Part shown: positions 24,783 to 33,151 of the stretch, in pieces
Position numbering within the stretch: the stretch's first letter is position 1
Layout: every line of letters starts with the position of its first letter
Source of the DNA: Sphaerochaeta sp032144095
GTDB taxonomy: Bacteria > Spirochaetota > Spirochaetia > Sphaerochaetales > Sphaerochaetaceae
NCBI RefSeq assembly: GCF_032144095.1
Contig: NZ_JAVSNJ010000020.1
Span: 1 to 48,459 of the forward strand
DNA length: 48,459 nucleotides
Reading direction: 5' to 3'
Notes under the pieces: generated by a model
What the model saw: the letters and a program-made list of their open reading frames with translations, nothing else
Databases searched by the model: none
Told to the model about the DNA's origin: nothing
Translations under genes and position numbers: made by a program

Positions 24783-26282
24783 ATGAAACCTGTTGTACTG
24801 TCATCCACAATTGCCGCCCTTGATGCTGAGGCCCAGCTTCTCTTCAGACTGCCTGCCCTCTCCTTGATGGAGAGTGCGGCGATGGGTTTTTGGCGCATAC
24901 TGGAGGGGAGGGTCAGTCTTGACGACCGGTTGGTCTTTCTCTGTGGCAGTGGCAATAATGGTGGGGATGCCCTCGCTGTGGCCCGTCTTGCATACAATAG
25001 TGGCCATCGCAACTTGGTTTGCATAGTGGTGGGGGAAACCAGTTCCCCTTCGTGCCAACGTCAGCGAGAGATAATCGGGTGCTATGGCATCGTTTGCATC
25101 CCCCTTGTAGAGAATGTCTCAGAACCTGCAGAGCAGGCACTACTGCAGGCCACCTGCATCATCGATGGCCTGGCAGGGACTGGCTTGAGGGGTGAGGTCA
25201 AGGGCCTGGCCCTACAGCTCGTGCTGTTGGCAAACGAAAGATCTGCCCTCAAGGTTGCCATTGATACCCCTACAGGGGTAAGCGAGGGAGCGAAAGCTTC
25301 AGCCAGCCATTTCCAGGCCGACCTAACCATAACCTTTGGGCAGAGGAAACTGTGCATGTACCACCCCCAGAGCCGTGCCAGTTGCGGGGAGATCCGACTT
25401 GAGAACCCTGCATTTCCCCCTCAGCTGTTGGATGCTGCTCCCTCGGTCGCTGAGCTCTTCACGACAGAGGATTTGCATCTGGACGTATTGCGAACATCCT
25501 CCTACAAGAATAGCCGGGGCCATCTTGCCATCATTGGTGGCAGTGAACACTACACTGGTGCTGCACGGCTTTCGGCCCGGTCTGCATTCGCCTCTAGAGT
25601 TGGTCTAGTGACCCTGTTTTGCGATAGGGAGGTCTACCCGATAGCCTCTACGGAGCAGCCCTCAGTCATGGTTCGGGTTCTGGATGAAGCGAGTGATTTC
25701 TCACCCTATGATGCCCTGCTCGTGGGACCGGGGTGGGGAAGTGGCCGTAAAGCCTTATTGTCCAAACTTTTTGACCTTGGTAAGCCCATGGTCCTTGATG
25801 CCGATGGGATCAGGGCGTACGCCTCTCTCTTGGAAAACCAGAAGAGGGTCAGCCATGGACCCCTTATCCTGACTCCCCACCTTGGGGAGTTGAGGCAACT
25901 TTCCAAGGCTCTCTACCCTGAGGAGCAAGCCGATGATGATACACCCCAAGCATTCTTTGACAGGATCCAGGATATTTCCAGCCGCCTTGATGCCGTGTTG
26001 GTGGTGAAAAGTTCCCTTGTGCATATTGCCTTTCCCCAAGGCAGGAGCCTTGCCATCATAGAGGGGCTCAACCCCTCCCTAGGGGTAGCTGGTAGTGGGG
26101 ATGTATTGGCAGGAATCATTGCCTCATTGGTGGCATCTGGCCTCGGGCTTATGGACTCTGCCCTGGCCGGATCGTTGCTGCACCAGAGGGCGGGAGCGTT
26201 GGCACATGCAGAGAAAGGGTATTATGATAGCCAGACCCTCATAGGGTATGTGGGCAGGGCTGTTATGGAGGCCGAACGATGA
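24783..26282 (+). CDS. nnrD: Bifunctional NAD(P)H-hydrate epimerase / ADP-dependent dehydratase
   Basis: A 499-residue metabolite-repair enzyme that restores damaged NADHX and NADPHX. The N-terminal YjeF_N domain (~1-210) has LMESAAMGFW, FLCGSGNNGGDALAVARL and DGLAGTGLRGEVKG, the epimerase half. The C-terminal ribokinase-like domain (~225-499) has SRGHLAIIGGSEHYTGAARLSARSAFASRVGLVTLF, LLVGPGWGSGR, LTPHLGELRQLSK and GVAGSGDVLAGIIASL, the ADP-dependent dehydratase half. The E. coli homologue is of similar size. Its stop overlaps the next start (ATGATG). Also annotated as nnr or yjeF. Confidence 0.95.
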   Translation: MKPVVLSSTIAALDAEAQLLFRLPALSLMESAAMGFWRILEGRVSLDDRLVFLCGSGNNGGDALAVARLAYNSGHRNLVCIVVGETSSPSCQRQREIIGCYGIVCIPLVENVSEPAEQALLQATCIIDGLAGTGLRGEVKGLALQLVLLANERSALKVAIDTPTGVSEGAKASASHFQADLTITFGQRKLCMYHPQSRASCGEIRLENPAFPPQLLDAAPSVAELFTTEDLHLDVLRTSSYKNSRGHLAIIGGSEHYTGAARLSARSAFASRVGLVTLFCDREVYPIASTEQPSVMVRVLDEASDFSPYDALLVGPGWGSGRKALLSKLFDLGKPMVLDADGIRAYASLLENQKRVSHGPLILTPHLGELRQLSKALYPEEQADDDTPQAFFDRIQDISSRLDAVLVVKSSLVHIAFPQGRSLAIIEGLNPSLGVAGSGDVLAGIIASLVASGLGLMDSALAGSLLHQRAGALAHAEKGYYDSQTLIGYVGRAVMEAER

Positions 26283-26704
26283 TGCAGATCTACCTACTTT
26301 CCATCGTGTACCTTTTGGTTGGTTCTGGTTTCTTGCTCAGCGACACCTATGGGGGACAGTTTGCTTTGCTGCTCACCCTCAGATATGCTTTTCGCACCAG
26401 CAAGGCCTTTCGCAGGGCTCTTATCCTTGGTGGGTTTGCCTTGACCCTTGCCTTAGGGTTTTTCCCTATGGAACCGGGCCCAGCCCTTCTTGGGGATCTT
26501 GTCCCGATGGCGAACATTCTTGTACTCACCCTTTGGTATCTGTTCCGTGCCCTCAGGCATAGCGATGAAAAGGAGAACCTAGAAGAGCAATCGGTGCTTG
26601 AGGCTACAGGGCTGTATTTTGAGAAAAACAAGCGAAACTTCGGTTTTGTTACCTGTATCGTTGCCTTGTTACATTTTTTCGTTCCTGTTTCAGTCTTGTT
26701 ATAA
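26279..26704 (+). CDS. Small integral membrane protein, unknown function
   Basis: A 141-residue protein with about four hydrophobic segments: IYLLSIVYLLVGSGFLL, ALILGGFALTLALGFF, MANILVLTLWYLF and FGFVTCIVALLHFFVPVSVLL. The loop between the third and fourth is charged (HSDEKENLEEQSVLEATGLYFEKNKRN) and probably cytoplasmic. No family is recognised. It starts four bases inside nnrD and ends 11 bases before the Nudix gene, so it belongs to that operon. Confidence 0.75.
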   Translation: MMQIYLLSIVYLLVGSGFLLSDTYGGQFALLLTLRYAFRTSKAFRRALILGGFALTLALGFFPMEPGPALLGDLVPMANILVLTLWYLFRALRHSDEKENLEEQSVLEATGLYFEKNKRNFGFVTCIVALLHFFVPVSVLL

Positions 26705-26715
26705 GGAAGGTCTGT

Positions 26716-27129
26716 ATGGAAGCATATACCAATCAGAGGATAACCACCGCAGGAGCTCTTGTGCGTGAGGGGAAATATTTTGTGGCTAAACGTGAGGACA
26801 AGGGCTCTATCGGAGGCCTTTGGGAGTTTCCAGGGGGGAAGAACCGGTGGATGGAGAGTGAGGAGGAGACCTTGAAGCGAGAGTTTCAGGAGGAGCTCCA
26901 ACTCGATATCGAAGTGGGTTCCCTTTTCCACACCCATGATTTTATCAACAAGGAGACTCTCTACCACCAGAAGGCGTATTTTGTATCTTGCCCCAACTGG
27001 ACGGACCCTATCCTGAGTGTTCACACCACCTATAGGTGGGTGACACTCCAGGATCTGGAGAGCCTCGAGTTTGCCCCAAGTGACATGAGGATCATTGAAA
27101 CCCTGAAGAAAATAGCCACCAGTTCTTAG
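26716..27129 (+). CDS. Nudix (MutT-type) hydrolase, likely nucleotide-pool sanitising
   Basis: A 137-residue cytoplasmic hydrolase. The Nudix box GGKNRWMESEEETLKREFQEELQLD fits GX5EX7REUXEEXGU except that the last Gly position is Asp. WEFPGGK and the size fit 8-oxo-dGTP diphosphatases (MutT ~130 residues); exact substrate is uncertain. AAGGAAGG precedes the ATG. It is third after nnrD, making a small metabolite-repair operon. Its stop overlaps the convergent secreted-protein gene by four bases. Confidence 0.88.
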   Translation: MEAYTNQRITTAGALVREGKYFVAKREDKGSIGGLWEFPGGKNRWMESEEETLKREFQEELQLDIEVGSLFHTHDFINKETLYHQKAYFVSCPNWTDPILSVHTTYRWVTLQDLESLEFAPSDMRIIETLKKIATSS

Positions 27130-28268
27130 GTTTGGGTCAGGATACAGTAGATGGTTGAACTATAGGTCCCTGCAAGTGGATAGGTCTCAGCAGGCAGGAA
27201 GATACGAAGGTCGCCCTCAATGATGTTGGCAGGGGTCGACGACCCGTCAATTGGCGAGATTGTCGATAGATATGCTGATTCATAAGAAATACCAGCAGAA
27301 GTGATGAGCTCTGCATTCTCATTTGGTTTGGTAAGATCAAAGACCAGGCTATACGGAACTGGATTGACTCCTGCTGAAGTGAGGGTGAACGTTGCTGCTG
27401 TCCCTGCTGGATTGGAGGAGAACTTGACATCGGCCGAATCCAAGAGGGAGAAGTATCTCAGTTTCCCGACATGAAGGGAATTGCCCATACTGTTTTTGGA
27501 AAAGAGATCGGTATAGGGAAAGGGGTTGGAAACTACGCTCTCAATTCCGAAATAGAATGCAGAGGGTTCCTGTTGGTTGTTGTTTGGGTCCACCTCTCCT
27601 ATCAACTGCAGGGTATATCGTAGGTTCGTAGTGGTGGTCGCATTGAACTGGGTTATGTAGTAACCCTTCTTGAGGTTCTTCTTTTGTGAAGTCAGGATGA
27701 CCGTAACATCAACCCAGATGAATTGATATTTATACCTGTACATGTAGCCATTGGTTCCATTGTAAGTTCCATTACCGCCTGAATCGTTATACCCTTGCTG
27801 TCCTGGTGAAACCAGTTCGGGTCCAGCTCCAAAGGCAATTGGTACCGATCCTCCGTTGGTTGCGATTGCGGTGTTTACTCCTGAAAAATCATGTTGGCTT
27901 CCATTGTGATAGAGTCCCTTGACCCTGGCTACCAAGAAGAATTCTCTCCAGCGGTCCAGCTTGGTGGTTCCATTGGTAAAGAAGGTGAAATAAAAACGGT
28001 TATATACTGTTCCTGATGCAATGGGTCCGGAATTGGTGAAGGTAAGGGTAGTTGGGTCTCCCCGATAGGTAAGCCTTCCCACAAACCCGTCGTTTTGCCA
28101 GACCTCTGTCGAGTTTTCATACGATCCTGGGGCATCAGGGTTATCTGGTGTGGTGAGGTCAAATCCTGTAATCTTACCAGTAGCCATGTCATAAGTTAGC
28201 TCGCCTGCTGAAACAAGAGAGATCATGAGCATTATATGTAGAAGCATTGTGATAGCTGGTTTTTTCAT
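27126..28268 (-). CDS. Secreted tandem-family protein 1 (unknown function)
   Basis: A 380-residue secreted protein. The signal peptide (MKKPAITMLLHIMLMISLVSAG) is followed by ELTYDMATGKITGFDLT. The rest is Ser/Thr/Asn/Gly-rich with predicted beta strands, no Cys-rich motif and no catalytic signature. It shares with the next two genes the core WREFFLVARVKGLYHNGSQHDF, QGYNDSGG..YNG, YKYQFIWVDVTVI, SLHVGKLRYFSLLDSADVKFSSNPAG, SPIDG and a final strand AGTYSSTIYCILTQ. That last pattern resembles the closing strand of secreted beta-sandwich subunits (weak). AAGGAG precedes the ATG. It has its own promoter and an 18-bp palindrome in its leader. Confidence 0.8.
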   Translation of the reverse strand: MKKPAITMLLHIMLMISLVSAGELTYDMATGKITGFDLTTPDNPDAPGSYENSTEVWQNDGFVGRLTYRGDPTTLTFTNSGPIASGTVYNRFYFTFFTNGTTKLDRWREFFLVARVKGLYHNGSQHDFSGVNTAIATNGGSVPIAFGAGPELVSPGQQGYNDSGGNGTYNGTNGYMYRYKYQFIWVDVTVILTSQKKNLKKGYYITQFNATTTTNLRYTLQLIGEVDPNNNQQEPSAFYFGIESVVSNPFPYTDLFSKNSMGNSLHVGKLRYFSLLDSADVKFSSNPAGTAATFTLTSAGVNPVPYSLVFDLTKPNENAELITSAGISYESAYLSTISPIDGSSTPANIIEGDLRIFLPAETYPLAGTYSSTIYCILTQT

Positions 28269-28280
28269 GGTTCTCCTTGG

Positions 28281-28298
28281 ATATTTTCGGGAAAATAT
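28281..28298. promoter_or_regulatory. Palindrome in the leader of secreted-family gene 1
   Basis: ATATTTTC-GG-GAAAATAT has perfect 8-bp arms and lies between start site and Shine-Dalgarno. It is not repeated upstream of the two paralogues. Confidence 0.4.
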
Positions 28299-28334
28299 GA
28301 CTATTCTTGTACAAAAATGAGAAATACTGCTTTA

Positions 28335-28363
28335 AATATACCTAAGATACCCTCTATTAGCAA
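28335..28363 (-). promoter_or_regulatory. Promoter of secreted-family gene 1
   Basis: Minus-strand TTGCTA (28358-28363), exactly 17 bases, TATATT (28335-28340). It implies a leader of about 60 nt. Confidence 0.6.
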
Positions 28364-28511
28364 TAGATGGCCAATTATCCCAAAGAAGAATTATACAATA
28401 GTTGAAGTATTTAGTGTTTTGGAAAACCTTTTTTGTAGGTCTATCAAGACAAATGGAAGCGTAGTTCCCTATCATATGACAGAAGATTAGTGGTGAGAAC
28501 TCGCGGGTCTT

Positions 28512-29663
28512 TTAGTTTGTTTGTGTCAGGATGCAGTAGATTGTTGAGGTATACTTTCCTGACATGGGAAGCGTATTGGGATTAACATAGATCAGCAGGT
28601 CTCCTTCGATCACATTGGCTTTGTTTGTAGTGGTGCCATCTATAGGAGAGATTGAAGAGGTGTATACTGAATTGAATCGAACTGAAGTGGTATCAATTGG
28701 AGTGGGAGCCAATGCTGGCTTGTTGCAGTCAAACCCTACTTTATATGGAAAAGAGAATGCTCCTGAAGTAAGGGTAAAATTTATGGCATTGCCATTGGGT
28801 GAGGATGAGAATTCTAGCTTTGCAGCATTCAAGGAGGAGTAGTAGGTAAGTTCTCCAACCTTTAGCGAATTCTGGATAGTATTCTTGGTTTGCATATCTG
28901 TGAAGGGAAAGGGTGATGGAGCAACATTAATTACATTGAACAGGAAATTTGAGGCCCCATTGGGATTGTTCTCGCCGACGAGAAGGAAATTGTACGAACA
29001 GGAGGGGGTTGTGCTTGCAGTTGCAGAGAATTGGGTCTCATAGAACCCTAAAGGTAGCGGGGTTGGTTTTATCACATTCGTTCTGATGACAGTCAAGTCC
29101 ACCCAGATATATTTGTATTTATACAGGTATTTATACTGGCTGTTGGAGTTGGTTCTTTTTGCACGCGCTCCTGTATCATTATAGCCTTGCTGTCCTACTG
29201 CGACCTCTTGGGAGCCTGAGTCGACTGGGATTGATACGGTTCCTCCATTTTGAGATATTGCAGCACTTCTCCCGACAAAGTCATCCTGTCCACCACCCTG
29301 GAAGAGGCCTTTGACCCTGGCAACCAAGAAGAATTCCCTCCACTGGTCAAGATGGGATACACCATCGGTCAGATAGGTGAAATAAAACCTGCTGTTTGTG
29401 GTTCCTATTGCATTGCTACCCAAATTGGCAAAAGTGATGGTAGTTTCTGGTCCAATATAATTTAATCGCCCGATATACTGGTAAGGGGATTCCCAATATT
29501 CATTTACTTTATTGGTATAATCGGAAGGGTTTACCTTGGAGTCAGCAACAGAGAGCTCAAAGCCGACGAGTTTTCCGGTGGCTTGGTCAAAGGAGAGTTC
29601 AGCAGCAGCAAGAGAAGCGGTTACGCAGAGTGCAAAAATGCACACAAGTAAACGCCTTGGCAA
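28512..29663 (-). CDS. Secreted tandem-family protein 2, apparent start-proximal frameshift or TTG start
   Basis: A 383-residue paralogue of its neighbours, with the shared WREFFLVARVKGLFQGGGQDDF, QGYNDTGA, YKYIWVDLTVIRTN, SLKVGELTYYSSLNAAKLEFSSSPNG, SPIDG and final SGKYTSTIYCILTQ. The signal peptide (RRLLVCIFALCVTASLAAA) is read only from a TTG at 29663 with no good Shine-Dalgarno. An ATG at 29676, with AAAGGAAT upstream, is one frame off: it reads MRNRIAKAFT. Removing one G near 29665 would give MRNRIPRRLLVC, an ideal signal. So this is a real or sequencing frameshift, or a weak TTG start. It has its own promoter. Confidence 0.7.
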   Translation of the reverse strand: MPRRLLVCIFALCVTASLAAAELSFDQATGKLVGFELSVADSKVNPSDYTNKVNEYWESPYQYIGRLNYIGPETTITFANLGSNAIGTTNSRFYFTYLTDGVSHLDQWREFFLVARVKGLFQGGGQDDFVGRSAAISQNGGTVSIPVDSGSQEVAVGQQGYNDTGARAKRTNSNSQYKYLYKYKYIWVDLTVIRTNVIKPTPLPLGFYETQFSATASTTPSCSYNFLLVGENNPNGASNFLFNVINVAPSPFPFTDMQTKNTIQNSLKVGELTYYSSLNAAKLEFSSSPNGNAINFTLTSGAFSFPYKVGFDCNKPALAPTPIDTTSVRFNSVYTSSISPIDGTTTNKANVIEGDLLIYVNPNTLPMSGKYTSTIYCILTQTN

Positions 29664-29676
29664 TTCGATTTCTCAT

Positions 29677-29984
29677 GTTTATTCCTTTGCCGGTGTGATG
29701 CTTGTTGCTGTCCTTGATTGTGATAGAAAACTTGGTCTACAGGTATGACTATATCGTTTGTATGGGGATAGTACAAGAAAAACTGTATACACGCTACATT
29801 GGTGATTTGACTGATGCAATACCAGCATGAATGTAACATATCTATCGGAATAGTCGCTAGGGGTTGGATGATTTATTCTATCCATCTCAAGCCCATATGT
29901 GGCCACCCGTACCTAATACAAGAGCCTTCCTTTTTTGAAAGGACACCCAGCGTGAAAGCATGCAATTGATGTTTCCTGGGGAGA
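29677..29984. other. Intergenic region between secreted-family genes 2 and 3
   Basis: It holds the gene 2 promoter and leader. The rest (29777-29984) shows no open frame of note, no tRNA and no convincing terminator for gene 3; a TCCTT/AAGGA pair near 29930 is too short to call. Confidence 0.6.
29748..29776 (-). promoter_or_regulatory. Promoter of secreted-family gene 2
   Basis: Minus-strand TTGTAC (29771-29776), 17 bases, TATAGT (29748-29753). It gives a leader of about 65 nt to the ATG at 29676. Confidence 0.6.
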
Positions 29985-31136
29985 CTAATTCCCCTTCGTC
30001 AGAAAGCAGTAGATGTATGAGCTATAGAGCCCTGAGAGAGGAAATAGGTTGGCATTTACGTATATCCTAACTTCCCCTTCCATGAAATAGCCTGTATTGG
30101 AACCTCCGACAGGTGAGGCTACCGATGTCTGGGTGGCAGGAAAATACGTGGTAGCGGAAGTGATCGCCGTGGCAGCTGTATTGGGAAGCGTTGGATCAAA
30201 AACCAAGGTATAGGCAAACCAGTCGCTTCCTGTGGTGGAGGTTAGGCGAAAGTCTGTTTGGTTCCCTGCTGCATTTGAGGCAAAGCTGACCTTTGCAGTG
30301 TCATCGGTGGAGTAGTATTTGAGGTTTCCTACGATCAGGGAGTTGGCAACTGTGTTTTTTGCCAAGAGTTGTGAGAAGGGGAATGAGGCTGGCAGCAAGT
30401 TCTCCACACCAAAATAGTAGTTCCATGGGGTTGCCTGGCTTGTACGAGGATTATATTCAGCAAATAGTTGCAAGGTAGTATTTACCCCTGATGCCGTGTT
30501 CACCGTGATGGTAGATTCGTAGTATCCTCTTGTGGTCGTTGCATTCTTGTTGGTGGTCCTTATGAGGGTAATGTCAAGCCAGATCAGTTTGTAGGGATAT
30601 TTGAAGGAGTAGGCATTGCTTCCATTGTATGTGCCACTTCCTCCACTGGTATTGTAACCAATCTGCCCTACTTCAGCTGTTTCTGTCCCAGCCCCCTTGG
30701 TCAGGACAAACTGTGCTCCGCTGGTGGTGATGGTAAAGTTACTGTTGTTGAAATCATGTTGGTTCCCGTTGTGGTAAAGCCCCTTTGCTCTGCCTACAAG
30801 AAAAAATTCTCTATAGATCGAGGTATCGGGTGTTGTCTGGAACGTGAAGTAAAACATGGACTTTGGATTGGTTGTCTTCTGCGGGCCGGTATTTGTGAAG
30901 GTGAAGGTGGTAGGCTCCCCCAGATAATTCAAACGTCCGACAAATCCTGGGTATGTCCATACCTCTCCTTTGCCCGGATAATTGGTTGGGTTGGTATCAG
31001 CTTCACTGGTATTAACATCAAAACCTGACTGGTTCCCTGTGGCCATATCATAGGTAAGGGAAGCCGAGCCAATGGGTGCAAGGATGCTAAGCAAAACTGC
31101 AAGGAAAAGAGAGGTAAGCCTGGTGGAAGTGGTCAT
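29985..31136 (-). CDS. Secreted tandem-family protein 3 (unknown function)
   Basis: A 383-residue third paralogue. The signal peptide MTTSTRLTSLFLAVLLSILAPIGSA precedes SLTYDMATGNQSGFDVN. It shares YREFFLVGRAKGLYHNGNQHDF, QIGYNTSGGSGTYNGSNAYSFKYPYKLIWLDITLIRT, SLIVGNLKYYSTDDTAKVSFASNAAGN and end LSGLYSSYIYCFLTKGN, closest to protein 1. Start ATG 31136 has AAGGAG five bases upstream; an in-frame TTG six codons earlier overlaps that site. Likely surface or periplasmic; no enzyme motif. It has an independent promoter. Confidence 0.8.
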   Translation of the reverse strand: MTTSTRLTSLFLAVLLSILAPIGSASLTYDMATGNQSGFDVNTSEADTNPTNYPGKGEVWTYPGFVGRLNYLGEPTTFTFTNTGPQKTTNPKSMFYFTFQTTPDTSIYREFFLVGRAKGLYHNGNQHDFNNSNFTITTSGAQFVLTKGAGTETAEVGQIGYNTSGGSGTYNGSNAYSFKYPYKLIWLDITLIRTTNKNATTTRGYYESTITVNTASGVNTTLQLFAEYNPRTSQATPWNYYFGVENLLPASFPFSQLLAKNTVANSLIVGNLKYYSTDDTAKVSFASNAAGNQTDFRLTSTTGSDWFAYTLVFDPTLPNTAATAITSATTYFPATQTSVASPVGGSNTGYFMEGEVRIYVNANLFPLSGLYSSYIYCFLTKGN

Positions 31137-31205
31137 ATGACTCCTTGCTGTCAAAGCAATAAAATATCGTGGTAATGAGAATACAGAAGAGGATCCCTAC
31201 AAGAA

Positions 31206-31234
31206 AATATACTGAGAACAATCATTCATGGCAA
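31206..31234 (-). promoter_or_regulatory. Promoter of secreted-family gene 3
   Basis: Minus-strand TTGCCA (31229-31234), 17 bases, TATATT (31206-31211), leader of about 63 nt. Confidence 0.6.
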
Positions 31235-31497
31235 GAGTGGAACTGGGTAGTTCTCGTGGATTGATATCAGTTCTCAATAGGCTAGAGGAGATTGCCTCGG
31301 TTTAGTTTCCAATGGCTATGTTGGTCATGGCCTGGATGCATTTCTGCACCGGGATTTGGGACAAAAAACCCAGAAACCGAAGGATTGGTTTCTGGGTTAT
31401 GGTGTACGATCTGGGTTTAGGCCCTCCTGCACAAAAGCAAAGGAACGCTCTGCCTGAAGGTGATGATGTCCAACCGGACCAGGAAGAGCTGTTCCCT
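31235..31497. other. Intergenic region between secreted-family gene 3 and araB
   Basis: Apart from the araB terminator at 31361-31398 nothing firm is seen. A long plus-strand open frame beginning at 31312 continues antisense into araB and is not supported. Confidence 0.6.
31361..31398 (-). terminator. Terminator of araB
   Basis: A perfect 12-bp stem (AACCCAGAAACC / GGTTTCTGGGTT, 8-base loop) is followed on the minus strand by TTTTGTCC. It lies 100 bases after the araB stop. Confidence 0.88.
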
Positions 31498-33099
31498 TTA
31501 GGGCAGGTACTCTACAGCTGCCTTTTCAACTGCCAGGCCTTTTTTGTAGTTGACAAAGAAAGCATTGAAACCATCGATATCCTCCTGTGTCGGGACTATG
31601 GTAGATGCTTCGCTGTTTGCAAAAACCTTCTCTGTGAGGAAATCCTGAAGCTTCTTCTTTTCGTTGTGGACCAGATAGGAAGCAAGAAGGGCTATGCCCC
31701 AGGCCCCACCTTCCCCTGCGGTTTTCAAAACAGAGATGGGCGTATGCAGTGCAGCGGCCATCATGGTCTGTCCCACGATAGGGGTCTTGAAGAACCCACC
31801 ATGGCCGTTGATGGCATCGACTTCGACCTTCTCATCCTCAAACAGGATGTCCATGCCGGTGCGTAGGGCTCCGAGGGAGGTGAACAGTTGGGCACGCATG
31901 AAGTTCTCCAGGGTAAAGTCATTTTGGGTGAGGCGGATAAAGAGAGGTCTCCCTCCATAGATGCCTGTCATCGTCTCACCGGATATGTAGTTGTAGGGCA
32001 AGAGGCCACCACAATCCTTTGCACCATCCAAGGCCTTGGCAAGCAGGGCATCATAGAGCTTGCCTTTGGGAATCTTGTTTCCTGTAGCTTCTAGCACCTG
32101 GCCAAAGAGCGCCATCCACCTGTCATAGTCACCGGTGCAGTTGTTGGCATGCGCCATGGCAACCAGGGATCCGTCAGGGGTGGTCACCAGGTCGATGAAC
32201 TTGTTGTAGCTCCTTGAAAGCTCATGTTCCAGGACGATCATGGCAAAGACGGATGTCCCTGCAGAGACGTTTCCTGTCCGTTGTGCGATGCTGTTGGTTG
32301 CCACCATTCCTGTACCTGCGTCTCCCTCTGGTGGGCAGAGGGGAACCCCTGATACAAAATTACCTGTAGGATCGAGCAGCAGTGCCCCTTCTGGGGTAAG
32401 GTAGCCGGCATCCTCACCTGCAACCAGGGCCTTTGGCAGCAGTGACTCGACCTTCCAGCCGTAGTTGTGTTTTTGCACCAGCTTGTCAAAGAGGGCAAGC
32501 ATGGTCTTGTCGTACTCACCTGTCTTGATGTCGATAGGGAACATGCCTGAAGCATCACCGATGCCCAGGACTTTCTGACCGGTAAGTTTCCAGTGGACAT
32601 AGGCAGCAAGGGATGCAACATAGGCGATGTCCTTGACATGCTTCTCGCCGTTGAGTATCGCCTGGTAGAGGTGGGAGATGGTCCAGCGCTCAGGTACCGG
32701 GTAGCCAAACAGGTCGGACAGTTCATCAGCAGCCTGCTGGGTAGTCGTATTGCGCCAGGTCCTGAAGGGTACCAGCAACTTGCCACTCTTGTCGAAGGCG
32801 AGGTAGCCATGCATCATGGCACTGAATCCAAGGGACTTGACCCTGGTAAGGGGGACGCCAAACTTCTCGTGGACATCTTTTTTCAGGTTTGCCACACAGG
32901 TGGACAATCCTTTCCAGACATCGTCAAGGGAGTAGGTCCAATACCCATCGAGCAGGGTGTTTTCCCAATCGAAGCCACCTTGGGCTATTGGCTCGTTCTG
33001 GCTGTTGACCAACACGGCTTTTATCCTGGTTGATCCAAGTTCAATACCCAGTACTGCCTGACCATTCACAATTTCTCTTTTTGTAGTCTCTTGCATCAT
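31498..33099 (-). CDS. araB: FGGY-family sugar kinase, probable L-ribulokinase
   Basis: A 533-residue two-domain FGGY kinase phosphorylating a ketopentose with ATP. The N-terminal phosphate loop is LGIELGSTRIKAVLVN. MHGYLAFDKSGKLLVPFRTWRNTTT is in domain I, and domain II has GNVSAGTSVFAMIVLE and AGEGGAWGIALLAS, the FGGY C-terminal signature region. Length is near ribulokinase (~560) rather than xylulokinase (~490). Context (two LacI regulators and araA on the other side) supports L-ribulokinase. ATG 33099 is five bases after AAGGA; ATG 33105 and 33096 are alternatives. It is 52 bases downstream of a lacI gene, so probably in that operon. No araD is in the window. Confidence 0.82.
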   Translation of the reverse strand: MMQETTKREIVNGQAVLGIELGSTRIKAVLVNSQNEPIAQGGFDWENTLLDGYWTYSLDDVWKGLSTCVANLKKDVHEKFGVPLTRVKSLGFSAMMHGYLAFDKSGKLLVPFRTWRNTTTQQAADELSDLFGYPVPERWTISHLYQAILNGEKHVKDIAYVASLAAYVHWKLTGQKVLGIGDASGMFPIDIKTGEYDKTMLALFDKLVQKHNYGWKVESLLPKALVAGEDAGYLTPEGALLLDPTGNFVSGVPLCPPEGDAGTGMVATNSIAQRTGNVSAGTSVFAMIVLEHELSRSYNKFIDLVTTPDGSLVAMAHANNCTGDYDRWMALFGQVLEATGNKIPKGKLYDALLAKALDGAKDCGGLLPYNYISGETMTGIYGGRPLFIRLTQNDFTLENFMRAQLFTSLGALRTGMDILFEDEKVEVDAINGHGGFFKTPIVGQTMMAAALHTPISVLKTAGEGGAWGIALLASYLVHNEKKKLQDFLTEKVFANSEASTIVPTQEDIDGFNAFFVNYKKGLAVEKAAVEYLP

Positions 33100-33151
33100 G
33101 CCCATCCTTTTTCCAAGATTCCGATTTCTTCCGGTTTCGTAGTATTGTTGG

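Noticed and set aside
31312..31866. Plus-strand frame of 184 codons
   Set aside because: It lies antisense to araB and runs across the araB terminator; no ribosome site or recognisable protein.
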